From Hyphomicrobiales bacterium (GTDB taxonomy: Bacteria > Pseudomonadota > Alphaproteobacteria > Rhizobiales > Beijerinckiaceae), in NCBI GenBank assembly GCA_930633495.1, contig CAKNFJ010000001.1:558001-622000 (forward strand): DNA of 64,000 bases. Direction: 5' to 3'. Under the pieces are notes generated by a model, which did no database searches, was not told where the DNA came from, and saw nothing but the letters and a program-made list of their open reading frames with translations. Position numbers and translations under genes: made by a program. Shown piece by piece: positions 16,564 to 25,206 of the stretch. Every line of letters begins with the position of its first letter. Position 1 is the stretch's first letter.

Positions 16564-18350
16564 CGCGAGCCCGATCAGGCTCAACGGGCCGACCAGGAGC
16601 GAGGCCACCGCGGTCATCAGCGCGGCCAGCGCCGCAAGGCAGAGGCGGCTGCGTTGCACAGGAAGGCCGAGACTTCGACTCGTCGCCTCCCCAAGCGGCA
16701 GCAGATCGAGCCAGCGCACCGCCAGCAGAAGCGGCGCGATCAACAGAATGCAGGCGATCAGGCCGGTCCAGGCCTCGATCTCGCCGGCCCGGTTGGTCGA
16801 TCCGGAGAGCCAGACGAGCAGCATGTAGGCGCGCAGATCGCCTTGAGCCATGGCGGTCGAGACCACCGCCATGCAGAGCGCGCCCATGGCGATGCCGGCG
16901 AGCAGCAGGCGCTGCGGCCCGACGCCCGGGCGCGCGGCGAAGAGCAGCATGACGAACAGCACGGCAAGCGAGCCGGCGGCGATCCCGGCCAGCATGGCGA
17001 AGGGGCTTGTCGGCAAGAAGGTTAGCGCGAGCAGGAGGCCGACGCCCCCCCCCCCGGCGCCGACGCCGAGCACTTCGGGGCCGGCGAGCGGATTGGCGGT
17101 GAGGCGCTGCATCAGGCAGCCGGCTGCGACGAGCAGAGCGCCTGCCGATCCCGCGGCGGCGAGGCGGGGGCCGCGGAAAGGCAGCAGATCACAGAAGAGC
17201 GTGCCGGTCGCCACTTCCCAGCCCTGTAGCCCGCGCCCGAGAACGAGCCCGATGGTGCCGGCCATGGCGATGATGGCGGCAAGCGGGATCAATGACCACA
17301 GCGAGCGGACGGCTCGGTTCGTGAGCCAGACGGGATCGACCGCCTGCGGCGGCAGGGCCTGCGGAACCCGTCGCATCAGCCAGAGCAACAGCGGGCCTCC
17401 GAAGAGTGCATTGGCGGCGCCGGTGGGTGCGAGGTCGTTGAAGCCGGAACCCAGCAATTGCACCGCGCTGTCGGTGATCGAAAGCAGCAAGGCGCCGAGT
17501 GCAGGGGCTGCCAGCAGCATCCGGCGCGGCGTCCGGGCGCCAAGCTCGCGCGCCAGCGCCGGAGCGGCGAGTCCGACGAAGCCGATGACGCCGACCGCAG
17601 CGGTAACGCTCGCCGCGAACCAGATCGCGATCCCGAGAACGGCGAGGCGGCTGGCATGCAAGGCCAGGCCGAGGCCGCGCGCCATGTCCTCGTCGAGGCC
17701 GAGAAGAGCGAGCGGGCGCAGCAGTAGCGCTGCGGCGAGCGCGCTCAGAACCAGAGGCGGGCCGAGCGCGATCGCTGCATCCCAGCTCTGCTGGTTGAGC
17801 GAACCGGCGCCCCAGATGAAGAGCGACAGCACATATTCGCCCTTGACGAGGATGACGGTGGCGCTTGCCGCCGCCGCGACGAGCGAGACGACCATGCCCG
17901 AGAGCACCACCGTCATCGGTTCGAGTCCGCGCCGCCAGCTCAGGCCGAGGACGAGGGCGACCGCGGCGATGGCGCCGGCCAATGCGACGCCCTCCTGCAA
18001 GGAGCCGATCAGGGCGGGCGCATAGGCCGTCGCGACGGTCAGCGCGAGTTGCGCGCCGGAGGCGATGCCGAGCGTGGACGCATCCGCGATCGGATTGCGC
18101 CGCACGCGCTACAGCAGCATCCCGGCAAGCCCGAGCGCCGCGCCGCAGATCAGGGCCGGACGGCACGCGGCATCAGGCTATGCCAGAGCAGGATGCTTTC
18201 GAGCGTCCGGACGAGTTCGGGCGAGCCTGGCAGCGAAGGACGCGTCGCGACCACTGTTCCAAAAAGAGCGGCTGCCGCGAGTATCACCAGCAGCCAGACG
18301 CCTTGGTTTCGACCTGAAGGCATTCGCGTGGATCGGATCGCCTCAGCCAC
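16564..18350 (-). pseudogene. fhuB: FhuB-type ferric-siderophore ABC permease, broken
   Basis: The double-length FhuB architecture (two BtuC-like halves in one chain) is recognisable. The first half contains RRNPIADASTLGIASGA and FIWGAGSLNQQSWD, the second LMQRLTANPLAGPEVLGVG and LVWLSGSTN. Three lesions are visible. There is a frameshift near 18165-18175 after WHSLMPRAV, a TAG at 18109-18111 where related proteins have Gln before RVLRNP, and a 3' deletion that joins residue LIGLA in frame to a siderophore reductase. The GTG at 18350 overlaps fhuD. An 11-base C run at 17045-17055 is still in frame. Confidence 0.88.
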
Positions 18351-19231
18351 GCGCGACCTCCGCGGCGAGCAAGGCGCTGGTCAGCAATCCTGCAAAACGT
18401 CGCGCCGCCGGCAGGCCGCCATAGGGATTGATCGAGCCGAGTTGCAGGAGCCGGCCTTCGCGGAGATTGGGCAGCGCATTCCAAAGGCGTTGCGCGCCAG
18501 CGTCTGCATCGCGCCGGGCGGAACCGGCGGAATCAGCGCGATGAAGGCGTGGGGTACGCGCACCAGCGCCTCGAGCCCGATCGGCGCCATGGCGGAGTAG
18601 CTCGTACGCGCGGTCCAGGCATTGGTCAGACCGAGGCGCTTCAGCACTTCTCCGAACAGGCTGTCGTCGCCGAAGACGCGGAAATGCCGGGCGTCGCCGA
18701 AATTGACCGCGATCACGGAGCGTGTCGCCAGCGGCTTCAGCTTGTCGCGCAGTGCCGCGAGTTCCGCTTCGGTGTCGGAGGTGTAGCGCTCCGCCGTCGC
18801 CGCGATGCCGAGGCGTTCGCCGATGCTGCGGGTCATCGTGACAGCCGGCTCATCGGGAGGGCGGCCGGGCGCATAGACGGAAAAGCTCTCGACCGGCGCG
18901 ATCCGACGCAGCCGCGGCTCGGAGCCGATATAGAAGCTCGACGAGAAGATCAGCTCCGGCCGCGACAGCAGCAGAAGCTCGAAATTGATCGTGCCGCGCA
19001 GGCCAAGATCGGTGACGCTCGCGGGAACGGGGGCTCGACCGCGACCTCCCCGAACTGCCGCAGCTCAGGCGCGGCAACGGGCGGTGCGCCGAGCGCGAGC
19101 AGGGTCTCCAGCACCGACCAGTCGACTGTTGCGACGCGCAGGCCGGCGGCCCGTGCCGGCACCGGCAGGCCTGTGGCGGCAAGAAGCGCCAATGCGCTGC
19201 GTCGCGTCGGGAAAGGCGGGGTGCTGGTCAT
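18343..19231 (-). pseudogene. fhuD: FhuD-type siderophore-binding protein, broken
   Basis: Starting at the ATG at 19231 there is an export signal (RRSALALLAATGLPVPARA) and LRVATVDWSVLETLLALG. After the VAVEPP stretch the frame shifts in a short C run near 19030. The conserved LELIFSS-like, FGDARHFRVFGDDSLFGEVL and LGLTNAW segments follow in a second frame. Another shift near 18495 puts the end (LLQLGSINPYGGLPAARRF) in a third frame, stopping at 18343-18345. It would have handed hydroxamate-type ferric siderophores to FhuB. At least two frameshifts rule out a functional product unless the sequence has errors. Confidence 0.86.
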
Positions 19232-19305
19232 GCTTGCGGATCTAGCACAGCCGAAGGCCGCAGCGGCGGGCTGCTGCGGTCTCCGATCGTTGACGACGGC
19301 GCCCC

Positions 19306-19389
19306 TTACCAGCGGTAATTCGCCGAGACGGTGACGGTGCGGGCATCGCCATAGCCGCAGCCGGAATAGCCGTTGCAGCTCTTCACATA
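19306..19389 (-). pseudogene. TonB-dependent siderophore receptor, last 27 codons only
   Basis: The reading frame that leaves the IS3 transposase continues with YVKSCNGYSGCGYGDARTV and ends TVSANYRW before the stop. This is the signature last strand of FhuA/FcuA-type TonB-dependent receptors: a cysteine pair, YG-x-x-RTV, and a terminal aromatic-R-W/F. The position directly upstream of fhuD, same strand, is where such a receptor belongs. The rest of the roughly 700-codon gene is gone, replaced by the transposon end at 19390. Confidence 0.75.
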
Positions 19390-20000
19390 GGCCTTGGCGA
19401 CGAACTCGGGGCCGTTGTCTGAACGAATATGCTCTGGCACGCCGCGCAGGATGAAGAGGTCCGAGAGCACGTCGATGACATCGATCGCCTTTAGCCTCCG
19501 GTCGATGCGGATCGCCAGGCATTCATGCGTGAACTCGTCGATGATGTTGAGCATGCGATACTTTCTCCCGTCATGGGTCCGGTCTTCGACGAAGTCGTAG
19601 GACCAGACATGGTTGGGCCGCTCGGCCCGCAGGCGGATGCAGGATCCGTCCGCGAGCCAGAGGCGGCCGCGCTTGGGCTGTCGGGCCGGAACCTTCAGCC
19701 CCTCGCATCGCCAGATCCGCTCGACCCGCTTGTCGTTGACGACCCAGCCTGCCGTCGAACGCAGCAGCGCGGCGATCTTGCGATAGCCGTAGCGGCCATA
19801 ACGGCGGACCAGTTCGACGAGGTCGCTTCGCGGTCCTTCGGTTCGGCGACGAGTTGCTCCTCATCATCGCGTCCGCGGGGGATCCGGCGTTGGGTCGAGC
19901 GATGCTGCCCGAGCACGCGGCAGGCCCGCCGCTCCGACACCTTCAGGACGAGCCGGACATGCTCAATGCACGCACGACGACGCGCGGGGCTTACCAGTTT
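19390..20000 (-). pseudogene. IS3-family transposase OrfB, frameshifted and truncated
   Basis: LVSPARRRACIEHVRLVLKV is the usual OrfB start. A frameshift near 19828 separates it from DLVELVRRYGRYGYRKIAALL, then RPNHVWSYDFVEDRTHDGRK (first catalytic D) and IRSDNGPEFVAKA (second catalytic D). The third catalytic residue (E) and the C-terminal third are missing. The product cannot transpose. Confidence 0.82.
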
Positions 20001-20269
20001 CCCGACGCGACTTCCTTCAGGATCAGCTTGTCGAGCGTCAGATCCGTGACGGTGCGACGGAGCCGGACATTCTCGGCCTCGAGCTCCTTCATCCGCTTGA
20101 CCTGATCCGTCTTCGGACCGCCGAACTCGCGGCGCCAACGGTAATAACTAACCTCCGTCACGCCGATCGAGCGGATCCCGTCGGCAACGGATTGCCCCTG
20201 CGAGACCAGCACATCGACCTGCCGCAGCTTCGCGACGATCTCTTCGGGCTTGTGGCGCTTCTTTGGCAT
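19991..20269 (-). CDS. IS3-family transposase OrfA
   Basis: This is a 92-residue helix-turn-helix protein (MPKKRHKPEEIVAKLRQVDV, then GVTEVSYYRWRREFGG) with a C-terminal leucine-rich segment (VKRMKELEAENVRLRR) for oligomerisation. It is the normal OrfA of the IS407 group. Intact by itself, it has no working OrfB partner here, so at most it could act on related copies elsewhere. Confidence 0.85.
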   Translation of the reverse strand: MPKKRHKPEEIVAKLRQVDVLVSQGQSVADGIRSIGVTEVSYYRWRREFGGPKTDQVKRMKELEAENVRLRRTVTDLTLDKLILKEVASGNW

Positions 20270-20331
20270 CGCGGTCCTCCTGTCTGCCAAAAGACATACT
20301 TCAGGATGGACCAATTCAACGGGGGCGATCA

Positions 20332-20652
20332 CTCGGCCATCAGCCCGGCATGTCGGGCGCTCGCATCGCTGGCACCGCCGCGCTGGAGAGGTTGCCGTTT
20401 GACGGACTATGTCTCGGCCACTTTCCTCATCGATCTGACAAACATCACCTTTGGGCCGAAACCCTCCCTTTCGATGACCGGCTTGGGAGCATATCGGATC
20501 GCTGGGCGTCTCCGCCGCCTTCTCGTGCTGCGCCTTCAACGGCGGCGATTCGCGCGCCCTCATCGACCGGAGCTCCCCATCCAACATCAGGCAGGCGCTT
20601 CCGCAGAAGATGCCGATGACGTATCGCATCCCGCTGATGAGGGGAGCGGCTG
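20332..20652. other. intergenic, no gene recognised
   Basis: This 320-base stretch separates the IS end from the LuxR-type gene. Open frames exist, but none has a recognisable protein pattern. One plus-strand frame ends in a TGA that overlaps the LuxR-type ATG at 20653, hinting at a lost upstream gene that was coupled to it; this is weak. The promoter of the regulator must lie here or in the IS. Confidence 0.35.
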
Positions 20653-21741
20653 ATGCTGGACGCGAACGAGTTCGGGGATGCCGTGGCAATGCTCTACGAG
20701 GCGGCCGCCGTTCCTGACGTGTGGCCGGCGGCAATCGCCCGGCTCGCGGACATCGCCGGTTGCACCGGCGGACTCCTGTTCGCGCACTCCGAACAAGGCA
20801 CCAACTGGGTGGCCAGCGAGGCATTCGCTCCGGTCTTCGAACGCTTCATGGCGCAAGGGTGGATGAACCGGAATGCCCGCATGGCCGGCCTGCTGTCTCA
20901 CGGCGCGACCGGCTTCGTCACCGATCACGATCTCTTCACCGATGCGGAGCTCGAACAGACCGCGCTTTACACGCAGTTCCTGCGCCCGGAAGGCTATGGC
21001 TGGGGAACGGCGACACATGTGCGCTCCGCGTCAGGCGACAACATCGTTTTCACGCTGGAGCGCAAATTCGACCTGGGGCCGGTGGCGCGCCGGGAGATCG
21101 AGGTCCTCGACGGGATCCGCCCGCATCTCGCCCGGGCGGCCGTGCTCGCTTCCAAGCTCCAGCTGCAGCGGGCGCGGGCCAGCCTGGATTCCTTTGAAAA
21201 GGCCGGGTCCCCGGCGGCGCTGATCGGCGCCAGGGGCCAGGTTTCGGCGGCGAATCCGAGCTTCGAGACGCTGCTCGGGCAGGTCATCATCCGTGCCCGC
21301 GACAAGATCGCGCTCGACGACGAGCGGGCCAACGCCCTGCTGCAAAAGGCGCTCTCCGAGCTGGCGCAGGATCGCCTCGGCGACACGCGCTCCATCCCGG
21401 TTCCGCGCAAGGACGACCGCCCCGCCTTCATCGTCCATGTGCTGCCGATCCGGCGGCAAGCGCTGGACATCTTCTCGCGGTCGCAGGCGATGCTGGTCGT
21501 CACGACCTCGGAGCGCAGCCTGCGGATCGAAGCATCGCTGCTCTGCGAGCTCTACGATCTGACGCGCGCCGAAGCTGCTGTGGCAAACGGATTGCTCGAC
21601 GGGCAGTCCGTCGAAGAGATCTCCGTCTCCCGCGGCGTTGCCCGCGAAACCATCCGCAGCCAGATCAAGCGGATACTGGCGAAGACGGGCTGCCGCTCCC
21701 AGGCCGATTTCATCCGGAGGTTGGCCCCGCTGGCGAGCTGA
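20653..21741 (+). CDS. LuxR family helix-turn-helix transcriptional regulator
   Basis: This 362-residue protein ends in a GerE/LuxR-type DNA-binding domain (about residues 295-362). It includes LTRAEAAVANGLLDGQSVEE followed by ISVSRGVARETIRSQIKRIL, the typical scaffold and recognition helices. The first 280 residues resemble the PAS/GAF-like sensor part found in alphaproteobacterial LuxR proteins of this size, without an acyl-homoserine-lactone pocket I can recognise. A GAGGGGAG ribosome site precedes the ATG. It faces the GH31 gene across a terminator hairpin and has no obvious target beside it. Its regulon is unknown. Confidence 0.85.
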   Translation: MLDANEFGDAVAMLYEAAAVPDVWPAAIARLADIAGCTGGLLFAHSEQGTNWVASEAFAPVFERFMAQGWMNRNARMAGLLSHGATGFVTDHDLFTDAELEQTALYTQFLRPEGYGWGTATHVRSASGDNIVFTLERKFDLGPVARREIEVLDGIRPHLARAAVLASKLQLQRARASLDSFEKAGSPAALIGARGQVSAANPSFETLLGQVIIRARDKIALDDERANALLQKALSELAQDRLGDTRSIPVPRKDDRPAFIVHVLPIRRQALDIFSRSQAMLVVTTSERSLRIEASLLCELYDLTRAEAAVANGLLDGQSVEEISVSRGVARETIRSQIKRILAKTGCRSQADFIRRLAPLAS

Positions 21742-21755
21742 TCGCCCCGGAGAAA

Positions 21756-21782
21756 GGGAGGCCGCCAGCTCGGCGGTCTCCC
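21756..21782. terminator. bidirectional terminator-like hairpin
   Basis: GGGAGGCCGCC (21756-21766) and GGCGGTCTCCC (21772-21782) form an 11-base stem with one G-T pair and a five-base loop. It lies between the convergent LuxR-type gene and the GH31 gene. No long T run follows, but the place and stem strength fit transcription stop. Confidence 0.6.
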
Positions 21783-21805
21783 AAAGACGTCAGGGCTCGG
21801 GCCTC

Positions 21806-24103
21806 TCAGGCGCCGGAGCCGATCCCGCCCTTGTCGATGTGACGGATCGCAATCCGGTCGAACCGGGTCTCAGCCTCGCCCTCCTGATGGGTCTCGATCT
21901 CACCGCTCCGCACGCTGAAGCGGATGATCGTCGCGCCCTTGCCGCGCCAGTCGGAGGTCTCGCCGTCGTCTTCGTAGAGTTCTCCGGACGCCCCTTCGAC
22001 AATGCCGCAGACGAGCAGTTCGCGCTGGTCGTCGATGCCCTCGGGATTGCCGAGCGGAATCAGCGCGCCGGCCCGGACGAAGGCCGGCAGGCGGCCGAGC
22101 GGGGCCGCGACGGTGACGAAAGCGCCGCCAGCGAAATGCCTGCCCTCATGCCAGTCGTACCAGCCGCCGGCATGCTCGGGCAGATAGACGCGGCGCTCGC
22201 GGGCGCCCTCCTCCAGCACCGGCGCGACCAGAACGTCCGGCCCGAGCATGAAGGCATCGTCGATCGCGACCGCCTGCGGATCCTGCGGGAAGTCCCAGAG
22301 CAGCGGGCGGACCGCCGGGGTGCTGTCGCGGCTGGCGCGCCACATCAGCGTGTAGAGATAGGGCATCAGCCGATAGCGCAGCGCGATCGCCTCGCGCACC
22401 TGCGGCACCATCTCCGGGTACATCCAGGGCAGGTTGACGACGCCGTCATCGTTCCACGAGTTCATCACCATGCGCGGCCACAGGGCACAGAACTCGTTGA
22501 AGCGCACGAAGAGCTCGGGACCGGGCGTCGAGCCGTGGAAGCCGCCGACATCGTGGCCGATGCTGAACATTCCCGACAGGCTCATGTTGAGGCCCTGCGT
22601 CAGGTTGTAGCGCAGCGTCTTCCAGGCGGTCTCATTGTCGCCCGACCAGGTCTGGGCGTAGCGCGAGATGCCGGCGCAGCCGCCGCGCGTCACCGAATAC
22701 TGGCGCTTGCCGGGCTGGCGATCGGCCTGCGCCTCGTAGGAGAGCTTGGTCATCAGGAGGGGCTGGGCCGGACGCGCCAGCGCCTGTCGGAAGGGGCGGC
22801 CGTCGCCGTCGCAGACGGCGTCCTCGTCCCAGATCTCGAATTCGTTGTTGTCGTTCCAGACGGTGGTGAAGCCGTAATCGAGCAGCGCGGTCTCGATGCC
22901 GTCGCGCCACCAGGCCCGGCCCTTCGGGTTGGTGTAGTCGAGATGGAAGCCGAGCCCATCCCAGAACTGGGCGACGGCGGGCTCGCCGGTCTTGCCATCC
23001 TTGACCAGGAAGCCATCATCGAGCGCCTCCTGCAGGCGCGGATGGTCGTCGAGCAGGCAAGGCTTGAGGTTGGCGACCGTGAAGATGCCGGCATCGTTCA
23101 GCCGCTGCATCGTCGCCTTCGGGTCCGGGAACTTGTCGCGGTTCCAGTTGAAGGCGTAGCGGCGATGGCCGATCTGCGTGTAGCCCGAGCCGAAATGGAA
23201 CGAGTCGCAGGGGATGCGATGCGTCTCAAGCTTACCGATGAAATCGCTGATGCGGGCATCGGCATCGGGCGCGTCGGCGATCGCCATCGAGGTGACGCCG
23301 AAGCCGAAGGACCAGAGCGGCGCGAAGGCCTGCCCGCCGGTCAGCCAGGAGAAGCGCCGAACCACATCCGGCACGGTCGGGCCGGCCATCACATAATAGT
23401 CGAGGTCGCCATCATCGCCTTTCCAGGAGCGGAACAGGCCATGATAGTTGTCGAGCGTACAGCCGTAATCGACGCTGCCGGTCGAGAGGTTGTCGTAATA
23501 GAGGCCATGCGCGCCCGTCGGCCCATCGACGATGAAGAAGGGCAGCATCTTGTAGAGCGGGTCCGACAATTCGGCGTCGAAGCCGCAAGGATCGACCGCG
23601 TCGATGGCGAAGCGGCGGCCGGTGCGGTCGAGCGGACCCGCCTTATCGCCGAGGCCGTAATGGCGCTCGGCATAGTCGCGCGCCATGAAATGGGCGAGCG
23701 CGCCGGTGCGGGCTGAGACCAGATAGGCCTGCGTCGTGCGGTCCTGCAGGAAGGGCTTGTCCTCGCCGGCGCGATGCCAGGCGATGCCGAAGGGATCGAG
23801 CGTGATCTCGGCGGTGAGGCCGCCGGCGGAAAGCGTGACCTTGCCGTTCGCCTCGGCAATGCTCGCCTTCGGGCAGGCGAAACCGGCGAGGCTGTCGCGC
23901 GGACGGCCCTCATAGGCAGGCTCCAGCCCGCCGGGCGCGATCGACCAGCCACGATCGAGCCGGTAGCCGTCTTGCGGCTTCAGCGTCACCCGGCCGATAT
24001 CGCCTTCGAGGATGCGCACGGTGATGGTGTTGCCCAGCCCGACATCGAACAGGGCGGCCTCGCCATCGCGGCCGAGATAGCGGCCTTGCGTCAGGGCTTT
24101 CAT
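21806..24103 (-). CDS. glycoside hydrolase family 31 (alpha-glucosidase/alpha-xylosidase type)
   Basis: The ATG at 24103 gives 765 residues. GH31 landmarks occur in order: an N-terminal galactose-mutarotase-like sandwich, GLYYDNLSTGSVDYG, the catalytic barrel with TTVWNDNNEFEIWDE (nucleophile Asp in WND), the acid/base region TWSGDNETAWKTLRYNL, and FSIGHDVGGFHG. There is no signal peptide, so it acts in the cytoplasm on an imported oligosaccharide or glycoside. It is the last gene of a sugar ABC importer operon under a LacI-type regulator, so the importer probably brings in its substrate. Whether it releases glucose, xylose or another sugar cannot be told from these motifs. Confidence 0.93.
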   Translation of the reverse strand: MKALTQGRYLGRDGEAALFDVGLGNTITVRILEGDIGRVTLKPQDGYRLDRGWSIAPGGLEPAYEGRPRDSLAGFACPKASIAEANGKVTLSAGGLTAEITLDPFGIAWHRAGEDKPFLQDRTTQAYLVSARTGALAHFMARDYAERHYGLGDKAGPLDRTGRRFAIDAVDPCGFDAELSDPLYKMLPFFIVDGPTGAHGLYYDNLSTGSVDYGCTLDNYHGLFRSWKGDDGDLDYYVMAGPTVPDVVRRFSWLTGGQAFAPLWSFGFGVTSMAIADAPDADARISDFIGKLETHRIPCDSFHFGSGYTQIGHRRYAFNWNRDKFPDPKATMQRLNDAGIFTVANLKPCLLDDHPRLQEALDDGFLVKDGKTGEPAVAQFWDGLGFHLDYTNPKGRAWWRDGIETALLDYGFTTVWNDNNEFEIWDEDAVCDGDGRPFRQALARPAQPLLMTKLSYEAQADRQPGKRQYSVTRGGCAGISRYAQTWSGDNETAWKTLRYNLTQGLNMSLSGMFSIGHDVGGFHGSTPGPELFVRFNEFCALWPRMVMNSWNDDGVVNLPWMYPEMVPQVREAIALRYRLMPYLYTLMWRASRDSTPAVRPLLWDFPQDPQAVAIDDAFMLGPDVLVAPVLEEGARERRVYLPEHAGGWYDWHEGRHFAGGAFVTVAAPLGRLPAFVRAGALIPLGNPEGIDDQRELLVCGIVEGASGELYEDDGETSDWRGKGATIIRFSVRSGEIETHQEGEAETRFDRIAIRHIDKGGIGSGA

Positions 24104-24122
24104 AGAATCTCTCTCGGCAGTC

Positions 24123-25190
24123 TCAGGACCGGATCGCCCGGCCGGCTTCGTCGAACAGGTGCAGGCTCTGCTGCGGGAAGGCGAGCGCGACATTGTGGCC
24201 ACGCTCATGTTCGCTCTGGCCGTCGAGCCGGAGCGTGATCTGGGGCAGGCCGGCGCTTGCCCCGTAGAGATAGCTCTCGCCGCCGAGCCGCTCGACCAGA
24301 TCGACCGAGAGCGGCAGGCCCTGCCCTTCCGGCGCGAGATCCAGATGTTCCGGCCGGATGCCGAGCGTGATCTTCGATCCCGGCGCGAGAGCGGCGGTGG
24401 CGCAGGCAACCTCATGACCGCCCTCGCCCAGCGCGACCTTGCCGGCGGCGGTGACGCGGCCGGGCAGCAGATTCATGCGCGGCGAGCCGATGAAGCCGGC
24501 GACGAAGAGATTGTCGGGGCGATTGTAGAGTTCGAGCGGCGTGCCGACCTGCTCGATCCTGCCCCCATGCAGCACGACGATCCGGTCGGCCAGCGTCATC
24601 GCCTCGACCTGATCATGGGTGACGTAGATCATCGTGCCGCCGATCTCGCCATGCAGCGCGGCGAGTTCCTTGCGGGTGGCGACGCGCAGCTCCGCGTCGA
24701 GGTTCGACAAAGGCTCGTCGAACAGGAAGATTTTTGGATCGCGCACGATGGCGCGGCCGATAGCGACGCGCTGGCGCTGGCCGCCGGACAGCGCCTTGGG
24801 CTTGCGCTCGAGATAGTCCGTGAGGCGCAGCATCTGTGCCGCGCGCTTCACGCGCTTCTCGATCTCGTCGCGCTTGAAGCCCATATTCTCCAGCGCGAAG
24901 GCCATGTTCGCGTAGACGGTCATATGCGGGTAGAGCGCATAGGACTGGAACACCATCGCGAGCCCGCGTTCGGAGGCCGGCAGGCCGGTGACGTCGGCGC
25001 CGTCGATCGCGATCGTGCCGCCGGTGATCTCCTCCAGCCCGGCGATCGAACGCAGCAGGGTCGACTTGCCGCAGCCCGAGGGGCCGACGAAGACGACGAA
25101 CTCGCCATCCGCGACATGCAGGTCGATGCCATGCAGCACCGTCGTCGCACCATAGGCCTTGCGGACGGCGGAGAGCTTCAATTCGGCCAT
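24123..25190 (-). CDS. sugar ABC transporter ATP-binding protein, UgpC/MalK type
   Basis: This 355-residue ATPase has Walker A VGPSGCGKSTLLRSIAGL (about 34-51), signature LSGGQRQRVAIGRAIV, Walker B IFLFDEPLSNLD and H-loop YVTHDQVEAMTL. A C-terminal OB/TOBE regulatory region (about 235-355) is typical of MalK/UgpC proteins that serve one or several sugar importers. It is placed between the MalG-type permease gene and the GH31 gene in the same operon. A second role as shared ATPase for other sugar importers is possible. Confidence 0.92.
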   Translation of the reverse strand: MAELKLSAVRKAYGATTVLHGIDLHVADGEFVVFVGPSGCGKSTLLRSIAGLEEITGGTIAIDGADVTGLPASERGLAMVFQSYALYPHMTVYANMAFALENMGFKRDEIEKRVKRAAQMLRLTDYLERKPKALSGGQRQRVAIGRAIVRDPKIFLFDEPLSNLDAELRVATRKELAALHGEIGGTMIYVTHDQVEAMTLADRIVVLHGGRIEQVGTPLELYNRPDNLFVAGFIGSPRMNLLPGRVTAAGKVALGEGGHEVACATAALAPGSKITLGIRPEHLDLAPEGQGLPLSVDLVERLGGESYLYGASAGLPQITLRLDGQSEHERGHNVALAFPQQSLHLFDEAGRAIRS

Positions 25191-25206
25191 GCGGAACTCA
25201 CTTCCC

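Larger units (their letters stand above)
19390..20331 (-). mobile_element. IS3-family (IS407-group-like) element, 3' truncated
   Basis: An intact orfA and a frameshifted, truncated orfB lie on the minus strand. The upstream boundary is placed at about 20331, where the complement reads TGATCGCCCCCG followed by TTGAATTGGTCC, a plausible terminal repeat. The downstream end is missing; transposase sequence stops inside the catalytic domain at 19390 and joins the receptor remnant. The upstream boundary is an estimate. Confidence 0.7.

Noticed and set aside
17045..17055. An 11-base C run as a phase-variation switch in fhuB
   Set aside because: The frame is kept across the run, and the gene is already dead through other lesions. 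It could at most be a sequencing weak spot.
13282..20331. The tRNA-Ser to IS3 region as one integrated island with att repeats
   Set aside because: I looked by eye for a second copy of the tRNA-Ser 3' end to the right and did not find one. Only an integrase stub supports it.
21638..23716. A 692-codon frame antisense to the GH31 gene
   Set aside because: It starts inside the LuxR-type gene and has no recognisable fold. The GH31 gene on the opposite strand explains the openness.
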